Positions 16,161-24,377 of a stretch of 25,417 nucleotides of DNA are shown here, piece by piece. This stretch comes from an uncultured Lachnospiraceae bacterium (GTDB taxonomy: Bacteria; Bacillota; Clostridia; Lachnospirales; Lachnospiraceae), in assembly GCA_910577675.1 (NCBI GenBank), contig CAJTOR010000052.1, positions 1 to 25,417 of the forward strand, written 5' to 3'. Each line of letters starts with the position of its first letter. Positions within the stretch are counted from its first letter, which is position 1. The position numbers and the translations under genes were made by a program. The notes below the pieces were generated by a model. It ran no database searches. It saw only the letters and a program-made list of their open reading frames with translations, and was not told the DNA's origin.

Positions 16161-17846
16161 ATGATGGAAGAGAAAAAATATTATATTATGTCGGGGGCGG
16201 TTCTTGTTGTGCTGGCGCTCGTTGCTATCTGGTGTGCGGTTGGCGGCAGGAATGAACCGACTAAGATCCGGTTTGGGGAGATAGAAAAAATAACAGAAAA
16301 CTGGGAAAGTAATATGGATGGAATTGTGGAACTTCCGAAAACGTTTTCGAATAGAAAAGACCAAGAAATCATGCTGACACATATTTTGGATGAAGATCTG
16401 CCTGACGGTTACGGCCTGATGTTCCATACCGGATACTGCATTTACCGGGTCTATTTGGACGATGAACTGATTTGGTCTTACGGCGTGGAGGGAAAGCCTG
16501 CCTTCGGGCGAATGCTCGGCAATATTGTCGCAATTGTCGAACTGCCGGGCGGTGCACCGGCAGGCGCAAAACTTGTGATCTCGCTGATTCCACAGTATAA
16601 CCTTTTGCTCAACCCGCTCGATGTCACAGTGGGGTCTGTCGCGCAGCTAAAGGCGCAGGTGCTAAGGGATGGTGTGTGGCGCATTGTCGCATGTGCGCTT
16701 TTCGGGGTGCTGGCAGCAGTTGCCATGTTCTTTGGGATTGTGCATTATGAACACGGACTGAATTTCAACAGCACGGCATTTTTATACCTTGGTTTATTTG
16801 CCCTTTCCATCGGTGTCTGGCTTTTCTGTGATTCGGATTTGTCGCAGTTTATTACGGATGCAAACTGCACGGTGGCACTGTTAAATTTTATGAGCCTCCT
16901 TTTGGCGGCATCCATGTATATGGCATTTTGCGCGCAGCTTTTCACGGAACATAAAAGTTTGTTCCACAGGTTGGAATGTGTCGGTTATGCCATGATTTCC
17001 CTGCTGTTGGTCTTTTTTGTTACAGGGATCGCAGACCCGCCGCAGCTATTGATATTTGTCCATATTTATCTGTTTGCGGTTACCGGTGTGGCAACTGTAT
17101 ATATGTTCATACATATGGCTGGGCACAGGGATACAGCCATACCTGGACTGCTGCCCGCCAATCTGGTTGTTTTATTTACAGCCATCATATCGATGATATG
17201 TTTTTGGCTGGCCAGGGGGTCACAGTACCCTGCCATACTCTGCGCACTTGGATTTTTCCTTTTTGCCATTATGCTTTTGCGGATGCTTTTAAGGCAGGAA
17301 GTAAAGATATTAAAGCAGGGTATCTGTGCAAGTGTCTACAAGGAAATGGCGTACCACGACGGGCTGACCGGTCTTGCAAACCGCGCTGCCTTCGAGGATG
17401 ATATGGACGCGGTGGCACTCCAGACCGCATATAAGCCGGAGGTGCTGCTCTTTATTTTTGACCTGAACGGTCTGAAATGGACAAATGACCATATTGGGCA
17501 TCATGCCGGTGACCTTTTATTAAAAGGGGCGGCGCAGTGCATGAGGGAGGTGTTTGAACCCAAGGGCAAATGTTACCGCTTAGGGGGTGATGAGTATGCG
17601 GCAATCCTAATTAATCCCGCCCTTACGGCAGGAGAATATTGTGATAATTTAAACCGTGTGGTCGCGAAATACAATGGGAAAACTCCTTATAAGGTATCCA
17701 TGGCAGTGGGATATGCGACAAGGCTGGTAGACTATGAGGACGACAATTTTAAAAGGGACTTTTTCCAGGAGGCGGATGAGGCAATGTACCGCGATAAGGA
17801 GCGGGCACATGAGCAGATGCGCAGGGAAGGAAAAAGTGTGAGGTGA
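16161..17846 (+). CDS. Membrane diguanylate cyclase: 7TM-DISM-like sensor with GGDEF domain
   Basis: This encodes 561 residues; AAAGGA lies 8 bases before ATG 16161 (a second ATG follows at once). After a signal-anchor helix (about 9-27), residues 28-170 form an extracellular region like the 7TMR-DISM sensing domain. Seven hydrophobic segments follow (about 174-372), then a GGDEF domain (about 390-550). The active-site motif is GGDEY at 475-479, a Phe-to-Tyr change usually compatible with activity, and the domain opens with the usual YHDGLTGLANR. No RxxD inhibitory site is visible upstream of the motif. It should make c-di-GMP from GTP in response to an external ligand, perhaps a carbohydrate. 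The next gene, an ABC exporter, starts 12 bases after its stop. Confidence 0.9.
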   Translation: MMEEKKYYIMSGAVLVVLALVAIWCAVGGRNEPTKIRFGEIEKITENWESNMDGIVELPKTFSNRKDQEIMLTHILDEDLPDGYGLMFHTGYCIYRVYLDDELIWSYGVEGKPAFGRMLGNIVAIVELPGGAPAGAKLVISLIPQYNLLLNPLDVTVGSVAQLKAQVLRDGVWRIVACALFGVLAAVAMFFGIVHYEHGLNFNSTAFLYLGLFALSIGVWLFCDSDLSQFITDANCTVALLNFMSLLLAASMYMAFCAQLFTEHKSLFHRLECVGYAMISLLLVFFVTGIADPPQLLIFVHIYLFAVTGVATVYMFIHMAGHRDTAIPGLLPANLVVLFTAIISMICFWLARGSQYPAILCALGFFLFAIMLLRMLLRQEVKILKQGICASVYKEMAYHDGLTGLANRAAFEDDMDAVALQTAYKPEVLLFIFDLNGLKWTNDHIGHHAGDLLLKGAAQCMREVFEPKGKCYRLGGDEYAAILINPALTAGEYCDNLNRVVAKYNGKTPYKVSMAVGYATRLVDYEDDNFKRDFFQEADEAMYRDKERAHEQMRREGKSVR

Positions 17847-17858
17847 GCGCAAGGGCTT

Positions 17859-19727
17859 ATGGTGGTTAAGTATATAAAAAAATATTGGTTAAGTTACCTG
17901 CTCGGCATGTTTGTTTTGCTGGCGGTGGATTATCTTGGGCTTTTGATACCGGAGTACACGGGTGATGTGACGGACGGTTTGATTGCCGGGATGGATATGG
18001 CGGGTGTTATTTCCCTAATCGGGCGGATTTTGTTTGTCGGGTTATTGATGGCACTTGGGCGTTTCGGGTGGCGCTATTTTATTTTTGGCGCGGCAAGAAA
18101 AATTGAATATGAGCTGAGGGGGGAAATGTTTTCGCATCTGTCCACTCTCTCCATGCGCTATTACAATGAAAATAAGACCGGCGATTTGATGGCGCATTTT
18201 ACCAATGACCTTGCGGCGATCCGCATGTCGTTAGGACCTGCGGTTATCTCAACTTTTGATGCCGTTGTGATGACGATTATGGTTATTGCAAAAATGATTG
18301 TGCATGTGAATTTGAGCCTGACGCTTCTTGCCTGTATCCCGATGACGGTCATCCTCTTTGGCGGAATTTATTATGGGGGTGCGGCGGAGCGGCGCTTTAC
18401 CAAAAAACAGAAAGCATTTTCCGATATGACCGACCAGGTACAGGAGAGTGTGTCCGGTATCCGCGTTATCAAAGCTTTTGTACAGGAAGAAAAGGAGAAA
18501 GAAGCATTTGCTGTGGCAAACCGGAACAACAAGGAGATGAATCTGGGCGTTGTGAAGCTGCAGGCGTTTGTGATGCCGCTGCTTGACGTGATTGTCGGTA
18601 TCTCGAGTGTGATTGCGCTCTTGTATGGCGGGAAGCTGGTGCTTTCCGGCACGCTCTCCCCGGGGCAGTTTGTTTCCTTTACCTCGTATGTGGGGATGCT
18701 TGCCTGGCCGATGATTGCGGTCGGTGACAGTATTAATTCTTTTTCACAGGGTTTTGCCTCAAAGAAGCGCGTGGAAGCAATTTTTGCGGAGGAGGCGGAG
18801 ATTGTGGACGGCGCGCATATGAAGCGGGAAATAGAGGATTTAAGGGGCGAAATTTCAGTTAAGCACCTGACATTTGCCTATAACAAGGAGGCAGCCCCGG
18901 CGCTAAAAGATCTGTCCGTTTCGATTAAAAGGGGGGAAACACTTGCGATTCTCGGGCGCACGGGGAGCGGCAAGACAACTTTTGCAAACCTTCTCGTGCG
19001 CATGTACGATGTGGGGGAGGGGCAGATTTTAATGGACGGGCATCCGATCGGGGAGATTCCCCTTTCGGTGCTGCGCGAGTCAATTGCCTATGTCCCGCAG
19101 GATAATTTCCTTTTTTCCGATACATTGCAGACCAATATCGCGTTTGGTGTAAGAAAACTGTCCGACGTGCCGGAGGAAGTGTTTGAGGAAGGCGCGGCGG
19201 GTACCAAAATTTTTATGTCGCATAAAGAGAGGCTTGAGGAGTATCTCGAGCGTGATTTCTTCCAGTCGAAAAACCGTATGGATGAGGCGTATGGCGATCT
19301 CGAACCGGTTATGGAGGCGGCGCGGCAGGCATGTATCCACGAGAATATCATGGATTTTCCCAAGAAGTATTCCACGATGGTGGGCGAGCGCGGCGTAACC
19401 ATCTCCGGCGGGCAGAAGCAGCGCAGTTCCATTGCGCGGGCGCTGATGAAGGACGCGCCAATCCTGATTTTAGACGATTCGCTTTCGGCGGTGGATACCG
19501 ACACTGAGGATAAAATTTTGGAGGCGCTAAAGAAAAACCGCGCCGGCAAGACGACCATCCTTATCGCGCACCGCATATCGACCACGCAGAATGCGGATCA
19601 TATTATGGTTCTTGAGCGCGGTGCGGTTGCGGAGTATGGTACGCATGCGGAACTGCTTGCAAAGGGCGGTATCTATGCGAAACTTTACGAAAAACAGCAG
19701 CTAGAAAAGCAGTTAGAAACGGAGTAG
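17859..19727 (+). CDS. ABC exporter half-transporter with degenerate catalytic site (TM287-like)
   Basis: This encodes 622 residues: six membrane segments (about 1-320) followed by an ABC ATPase domain. Walker A is GRTGSGKT (366-373), the signature ISGGQ (515-519), and Walker B ends LDD, with Asp 540 where the catalytic Glu should be. A Walker B Asp in one subunit and Glu in the partner is the mark of heterodimeric exporters such as TM287/TM288. Between NIAFG (426-430) and the signature is about 85 residues instead of the usual 45-50, an extra charged helical segment around 436-480 (MSHKERLEEYLERDFF). The partner gene starts 10 bases after this stop. Substrate (drug, peptide or lipid) is unknown. 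Confidence 0.93.
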   Translation: MVVKYIKKYWLSYLLGMFVLLAVDYLGLLIPEYTGDVTDGLIAGMDMAGVISLIGRILFVGLLMALGRFGWRYFIFGAARKIEYELRGEMFSHLSTLSMRYYNENKTGDLMAHFTNDLAAIRMSLGPAVISTFDAVVMTIMVIAKMIVHVNLSLTLLACIPMTVILFGGIYYGGAAERRFTKKQKAFSDMTDQVQESVSGIRVIKAFVQEEKEKEAFAVANRNNKEMNLGVVKLQAFVMPLLDVIVGISSVIALLYGGKLVLSGTLSPGQFVSFTSYVGMLAWPMIAVGDSINSFSQGFASKKRVEAIFAEEAEIVDGAHMKREIEDLRGEISVKHLTFAYNKEAAPALKDLSVSIKRGETLAILGRTGSGKTTFANLLVRMYDVGEGQILMDGHPIGEIPLSVLRESIAYVPQDNFLFSDTLQTNIAFGVRKLSDVPEEVFEEGAAGTKIFMSHKERLEEYLERDFFQSKNRMDEAYGDLEPVMEAARQACIHENIMDFPKKYSTMVGERGVTISGGQKQRSSIARALMKDAPILILDDSLSAVDTDTEDKILEALKKNRAGKTTILIAHRISTTQNADHIMVLERGAVAEYGTHAELLAKGGIYAKLYEKQQLEKQLETE

Positions 19728-19737
19728 GGAGAGAGCG

Positions 19738-21501
19738 ATGGACAGGAAAGAGATTGAATTGGAAAAATCGGCATCGCGGGGTGTGTTTTCGCGCTTGCTG
19801 GCATATGCGAAGCCCTATATACTCTGGATGGCAGCAGCGCTTTTTCTGGTGCTTGTCATCACGGTGCTCGAGTTGTACCGCCCGGTCATTATGGGAGAGG
19901 TGATTGACCTGTTTATGGAGGACGCGCCGTTTTCTAAGGTCAGGCGCTGCGGGCTGATTTATTTGGGTGTGCTGCTTCTCGGTTTCGTCTGCAATTTTTT
20001 GCAGACCTGGATTTTGCAGATGACCGGGCAGAATATTATTTACAATATCAGGGAGGAAGTTTTTGACCATATAAGCAGGCTTTCACTGCGCTTCTTTGAT
20101 ATTACGCCGGTCGGGAAGATTGTGACGCGCGCGACGAACGATGTTGAGGCGTTACATGAAATGTATGCAAATATTCTTGTGCGCCTGATTAAAAATGCAG
20201 CGACCATTATCGGGCTTGCGGTGGTTATGCTGATGTTGAATGTAAAAATTGCGCTGTTTGCATTTGCGCTCCTTCCGTTTATTGTGGGGCTAACAGTTTT
20301 GTTTAAGCGGATTTCCCGTATGACCTACCGCATCACCCGCACAAAGATTACAGCGTTAAACACTTATCTCTCGGAACATTTATCTGGCATGAAAGTGATT
20401 CAGATCTTTGCGCGCGAGAAAGAGAAAAACGCAGAATTCGGAAGGAAGAATAAGGATCTGTACAGGGCGAATTACCGCGAGATGATGGTATTTGCTGTGT
20501 TCAGGCCAAGCATCTATTTTCTCTCGGTTGTGGCGTTATCCATTATTATCTGGACGGGTTCTTCCTCGGTTATCAGGGGGGCAATAACGGTCGGGACACT
20601 GTATACCTTTATCCAGTATATTAATTCGTTTTTCCAGCCGATCCAGGAACTGGCGGAACAGTTTGGCACACTCCAGTCCGCAATGGCATCGGCGGAAAAG
20701 ATTTTTACGCTGCTTGACGAGAAACCGATGATTGTGAATCCGGCGAACCCGGTTGACCCGGGGAGGGTGCTCGGGCGCATTGAGTTTGACCATGTATGGT
20801 TTGCCTACCAGGGGGAGGACTGGATATTAAAGGATGTTAGTTTTACCGTGGAAGCAGGCTCTAAGGTAGCATTTGTCGGGGCGACGGGCGCTGGGAAATC
20901 GTCGATCCTAAACCTGATTGGCAGGTACTATGATATCCAGAAAGGAAGAATTACCATTGACGGTATCGATATCCGGGAGATTGATAAGGATAGGCTGCGC
21001 TCTGCCATCGGTCAGGTACAGCAGGATGTCTTTATCTTTACGGGCGATATCAGCAGCAATATCCGCCTGCGCAGGGAGGATATCACGGATGAGGATATTG
21101 TGCGCGCGGCGAAACATGTCAATGCGGATGATTTTATCTCGCGCCTGCCCGGCGGTTACCATGAGCCGGTAACGGAGAGGGGAAGCACCTTATCGGCGGG
21201 GCAGAGGCAGCTTTTATCTTTTGCGAGGACGCTCGCCTATAATCCGGCGATCCTGGTAATGGATGAGGCGACAGCAAATATTGACACCGAAACCGAGCTT
21301 CTGATCCAGGAAGCGCTTGAAAAGCTGATGCAGGGCAGGACGACCATTATGGTCGCACACCGTCTTTCCACGATACAGCACGCGGATAAAATAATTGTTA
21401 TGCACAAAGGTGAGGTAAGGGAAGTCGGCACGCATCAGGAACTGCTTTTAGCGGACGGGATTTACAAGAAGCTGTATGAACTCCAGCTACATGCAGAGTA
21501 A
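19738..21501 (+). CDS. ABC exporter half-transporter with intact catalytic site (TM288-like)
   Basis: This encodes 587 residues; ATG 19738 follows GTAGGGAGAGAG. Six membrane segments (about 25-320) precede the ATPase domain. Walker A is GATGAGKS (381-388), the signature reads LSAGQ (485-489, slightly non-canonical), and Walker B is ILVMDE with the catalytic Glu at 510. It complements the preceding subunit: this chain supplies the catalytic Glu, the other supplies the canonical LSGGQ-type signature, giving one consensus and one degenerate ATP site. No terminator is recognised after it; the 105-bp tandem repeat begins within 5 bases of the stop. Confidence 0.94.
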   Translation: MDRKEIELEKSASRGVFSRLLAYAKPYILWMAAALFLVLVITVLELYRPVIMGEVIDLFMEDAPFSKVRRCGLIYLGVLLLGFVCNFLQTWILQMTGQNIIYNIREEVFDHISRLSLRFFDITPVGKIVTRATNDVEALHEMYANILVRLIKNAATIIGLAVVMLMLNVKIALFAFALLPFIVGLTVLFKRISRMTYRITRTKITALNTYLSEHLSGMKVIQIFAREKEKNAEFGRKNKDLYRANYREMMVFAVFRPSIYFLSVVALSIIIWTGSSSVIRGAITVGTLYTFIQYINSFFQPIQELAEQFGTLQSAMASAEKIFTLLDEKPMIVNPANPVDPGRVLGRIEFDHVWFAYQGEDWILKDVSFTVEAGSKVAFVGATGAGKSSILNLIGRYYDIQKGRITIDGIDIREIDKDRLRSAIGQVQQDVFIFTGDISSNIRLRREDITDEDIVRAAKHVNADDFISRLPGGYHEPVTERGSTLSAGQRQLLSFARTLAYNPAILVMDEATANIDTETELLIQEALEKLMQGRTTIMVAHRLSTIQHADKIIVMHKGEVREVGTHQELLLADGIYKKLYELQLHAE

Positions 21502-21505
21502 ATTT

Positions 21506-21610
21506 AAAAACAGTATAAGACCGGACAGCGCCCGGAAAGAGGAACTGCGAGGGAAGCGAGCAGATGCACTTTCCAGGGAAGTGGCGCTGGGAGGACTTAT
21601 ACGGGACTAA
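21506..21610 (+). repeat. 105-bp structured tandem repeat, unit 1
   Basis: This is the first of two adjacent copies with a period of exactly 105 bases. It folds into nested arms: GTATAAG (21513-21519) with CTTATAC (21596-21602), CC with GG, CAGCGCC (21526-21532) with GGCGCTG (21583-21589), GGAAAG (21534-21539) with CTTTCC (21569-21574), and CTGC (21545-21548) with GCAG (21560-21563). A symmetric GGA/GGA internal loop, which could form G-A pairs, lies between the outer two helices. The nested design suggests a folded RNA or a palindromic intergenic element rather than a protein gene. Confidence 0.95.
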
Positions 21611-21715
21611 AAAAACAGTATAAGACCGGACAGCGCCCGGAAAGAGGAGCTGCGAGGGAAGCGAGCAGATGCACTTTCCAGGGAAGTGGCGCTGGGAGGA
21701 CTTATACGGGACTAA
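21611..21715 (+). repeat. 105-bp structured tandem repeat, unit 2
   Basis: This copy is identical to unit 1 except for G at 21649 in place of A at 21544, which lies beside the innermost helix and leaves every pair intact. It ends 15 bases before the cellulase start; the AGGAGG ribosome site of that gene is immediately outside the repeat. As part of the leader it could influence cellulase expression. Confidence 0.95.
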
Positions 21716-21730
21716 AAATAGGAGGAAAAT

Positions 21731-23071
21731 ATGTTAAAAAAGAAAATTGGATGCCTGGCACTTACTGCCATGCTGGCAGCGGGCATAATGGCAGGATGTG
21801 GAGGGGAAGATAACGGCGGGAAGACGCAGGTAACCGGGGCAGTTACGGAAGCCCCGACACCGCAGGCAACCGTAACGCCGGAAGCAACCCCGACACCTGA
21901 GCCGACTTTGACACCAACCCCGGAACCAACCAAGGCAGAAGAAGTAAGCAAATATGAAATTCCGGATGTGGTAATGGAAGCAAAGGAAATTCCGGACACG
22001 GACGCGTTCAAATTTACAAAGGATATGAAAATCGGCTGGAACCTTGGAAATACCCTGGATGCATCCGACTGCACATGGGTGGACGACGAGCTGAAATATG
22101 AATCGGCATGGTGCGGTGTTATCACAATGCCAAAACTGATCCAGTCCGTAAAAGAAAAGGGCTTTAACACAATCCGCATTCCGGTATCATGGCACAATCA
22201 TGTTTCGGGGGAGGACTTTGCAATCAGTGAAGTGTGGATGGCAAGGGTAAAGGAAGTCGTTGATATGGCAATCGATGAGGGAATGTATGTTATCTTAAAT
22301 ATCCACCATGATGTCAGTGAATCCTATTATTACCCAACCTCGGAATATCTTGATTCCTCCCTGCACTATGTTAGCAGTGTATGGAAACAAATAGCAGAAG
22401 AATTTGCGGAGTATGACGAGCATCTGATATATGAAACCCTGAATGAGCCGCGCATGGTAGGTTCAAACTTTGAGTGGTGGATCAACCCAAGTGATGAAAG
22501 CTGCAAGGATGCGATTGAGTGCATAAACAAACTGAATCAGGCGGCAGTGGATGCAATCCGCGCGACCGCAGGCAACAACCCGACGCGATACATAATGGTT
22601 CCGGGTTATGACGCTTCGCCGGACGGCGCATTAAACGCTGGGTTCGTGCTCCCGCAGGACACGGCAGAAAATAAGCTGATTGTATCCGTACACGCCTACA
22701 CCCCTTACAATTTCGCGCTGGATGAGAAGGGCACATCAAGTTTTGACTCGGATAAAACCGCCGATGTGCGCGGAATTACAGAATTTATGGATAAACTGTA
22801 TGACCGTTTTATCAAAAACAGCATCCCGGTTGTGATCGGGGAATTTGGTGCGCGGGCAAAAAGCGGCAATGTGCAGGATCGCATTGATTTTTCTACCGCA
22901 TATATCGCGGCGGCGCGCGCCAGAGGTATTACCTGCTGCTGGTGGGATAATAACGCCTTTATCGGGAACGGGGAAAATTTCGGGCTGGTTGACCGTGCAT
23001 CGCTGAAATGGAGATTTGAGGAAATTGTATCGGGTCTGATGAAATATGCGGAAAGCGTTAAGGGGAACTAA
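21731..23071 (+). CDS. GH5 endoglucanase lipoprotein (subfamily 4-like)
   Basis: This surface-anchored enzyme should cut beta-1,4-glucan or xyloglucan-type backbones by a retaining mechanism. It has 446 residues; ATG 21731 follows a perfect AGGAGG. The signal peptide ends in lipobox MAGC (Cys 23), then a Thr/Pro/Glu-rich linker (about 40-70) spaces the enzyme from the membrane. The GH5 barrel (about 90-440) begins with IGWNLGNTLDA (101-111) and has RIPVSW (149-154), NIHHD (190-194), acid/base Glu 239 in LNEPR, HAYTPY (321-326), nucleophile Glu 371 in IGEFGA, and WWDNN (404-408). No carbohydrate-binding module or dockerin is present. Exact specificity is not readable. Confidence 0.95.
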   Translation: MLKKKIGCLALTAMLAAGIMAGCGGEDNGGKTQVTGAVTEAPTPQATVTPEATPTPEPTLTPTPEPTKAEEVSKYEIPDVVMEAKEIPDTDAFKFTKDMKIGWNLGNTLDASDCTWVDDELKYESAWCGVITMPKLIQSVKEKGFNTIRIPVSWHNHVSGEDFAISEVWMARVKEVVDMAIDEGMYVILNIHHDVSESYYYPTSEYLDSSLHYVSSVWKQIAEEFAEYDEHLIYETLNEPRMVGSNFEWWINPSDESCKDAIECINKLNQAAVDAIRATAGNNPTRYIMVPGYDASPDGALNAGFVLPQDTAENKLIVSVHAYTPYNFALDEKGTSSFDSDKTADVRGITEFMDKLYDRFIKNSIPVVIGEFGARAKSGNVQDRIDFSTAYIAAARARGITCCWWDNNAFIGNGENFGLVDRASLKWRFEEIVSGLMKYAESVKGN

Positions 23072-23174
23072 AGCGGCAGCCATTTTTTATTGTATAGTAT
23101 AATAAAGGAATAGGAAAATTAGTTTTAGGGTGTGGGCATACAGGAAATTATAGCATATTTTCTATAAGAATTCT

Positions 23175-23205
23175 GAATAATTTCGTATCCGCCGGAAACA
23201 ATACT
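23175..23205 (+). promoter_or_regulatory. Possible sporulation (sigma-F-like) promoter
   Basis: GAATA (23175-23179) and GGAAACAATACT (23194-23205), 14 bases apart, resemble the sigma-F -35 and GGnnAnAnTnT -10 elements, about 50 bases before the start of the SpoIIQ-like gene. The spacing is slightly short and the last -10 base position deviates. A vegetative-looking TATAAT at 23098-23103 lacks a -35 box. Confidence 0.25.
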
Positions 23206-23257
23206 ATCAGTACATGAGTTGTACCGTAAGAGAATTTGAGGAAAGGCGGCGCGAGAG

Positions 23258-24196
23258 GTGAAGGGAGATAAAAAAGAATACCAGAACAAAAAACGCCTGT
23301 ACCTGCTTGGATTGTGCGGCGTGCTGGCAGTATCCGGCACAGTATATGCCGTGACGAGGAAAACAGAACCGCAGGAACAGCAAAAAGAGCTGGTGGATTT
23401 AAACGACGGGGAACAGGGGTTGCCGGATGGCACACATGAATTTGTGCAGAATACAACGGTAACACCGGCTCCGCCAGAGCCGACAAAAGCCCCGGGAACA
23501 GGAGTGGGGCAGGAAACAAATCCGAGCAGTCAGGTAGCACAAGGACCGACGGAAGTTCCAAAGCAGCTGACAGCTTCCGAGGATGGAAAGGATAAGCCAG
23601 TTCTGCCAAACCAGACCGAACCGACGAAAGCTCCGGTTCCGACCATGCATACAGCGTCCAATGAGGGAAGCGTAGGGCAGGGAGGGACAAAGACAGGAAC
23701 AAACGATGGGCAGGAAGAAGAAAAACCGCCGCAGGAAACTGCACAGGTTAATAACCCGACGGCACAGGAACTGAAATTTTCTGAGGAAGACGGGCTTGGC
23801 TGGCCATTGTCCGGCAATGTCGTAAAAAATTACAGTGATGACAAATTAGTTTATTTTGAAACCCTGGGGCAGTTTAAAACCAATCCTTGTATTTTTATAG
23901 CGGGGGAGAAAGGCAGCCCAATCGTTGCGGCAGCAAACGGAATTATTACAGAGGTGAAAAAGGAAGATAAAACGGGGCATACCCTGGTAATGGACATAGG
24001 GGGCGGATATACGCTAACCTACGGTCAGATCGGGGAGGTTTGCGTAAAGATCGGGGATTATGTGGAGGCCGGGCAGGAATTAGCAAAGCTTGCAACCGTA
24101 ACCAAATACTACCGCTTAGAAGGTGACCACCTTTATTTCCGGGTACAAAAAGACGGGCAGAATGTAAATCCGATGACCTTAATCCGCAATGAGTAA
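23258..24196 (+). CDS. Membrane-anchored degenerate LytM/M23 protein (SpoIIQ-like)
   Basis: This encodes 312 residues from GTG 23258, preceded by GAGGAAAGG. One N-terminal transmembrane helix (about 13-32) is followed by a long Pro/Thr/Glu/Gln-rich linker (about 35-170) and a C-terminal LytM (peptidase M23) fold (about 181-308). The metal ligands are mostly gone: the HxGxD motif reads NPCIF (Asn 209, Phe 213), the YAH motif reads YGQ (255-257), and HLHFE reads HLYFR (His 291, Tyr 293). It is therefore probably a binding rather than a cutting protein. SpoIIQ, which links forespore and mother cell during engulfment, is the best-known M23 protein of this shape. An envelope scaffold with another role is possible. 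A strong terminator follows. Confidence 0.8.
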   Translation: MKGDKKEYQNKKRLYLLGLCGVLAVSGTVYAVTRKTEPQEQQKELVDLNDGEQGLPDGTHEFVQNTTVTPAPPEPTKAPGTGVGQETNPSSQVAQGPTEVPKQLTASEDGKDKPVLPNQTEPTKAPVPTMHTASNEGSVGQGGTKTGTNDGQEEEKPPQETAQVNNPTAQELKFSEEDGLGWPLSGNVVKNYSDDKLVYFETLGQFKTNPCIFIAGEKGSPIVAAANGIITEVKKEDKTGHTLVMDIGGGYTLTYGQIGEVCVKIGDYVEAGQELAKLATVTKYYRLEGDHLYFRVQKDGQNVNPMTLIRNE

Positions 24197-24210
24197 AAGT
24201 ATTTTTTCTG

Positions 24211-24252
24211 CGTTCCACGGGACGGCAAAGCCGGACCGCGGGACGTTTTTTA
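24211..24252 (+). terminator. Intrinsic terminator of the LytM-protein gene
   Basis: CGTTCC (24211-24216) pairs with GGGACG (24239-24244), CGG with CCG, and CGGC with GCCG around an AAA loop. A symmetric GA/GA internal loop interrupts the stem. Six T residues follow. Confidence 0.85.
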
Positions 24253-24377
24253 TGCATGCGGACGCAGAAAGGAAATATGCAGCGAAGGCTGCCCATATCA
24301 AGCGCACGATTAGGGGAAGATAACTCTTTTCTGTTTGATTGTGCACGTTGGACAGGTTTTTTGCATATATTGTGAAA

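Noticed and set aside
21506..21715. CRISPR-like or satellite array
   Set aside because: Only two units, directly abutting with no spacers, each with a long internal fold; there are no cas genes nearby.
24221..24240. GGACG-CAAAGCC-like string resembling a c-di-GMP-I riboswitch core
   Set aside because: The bases are fully explained by the terminator stem, and the rest of the riboswitch consensus is absent.
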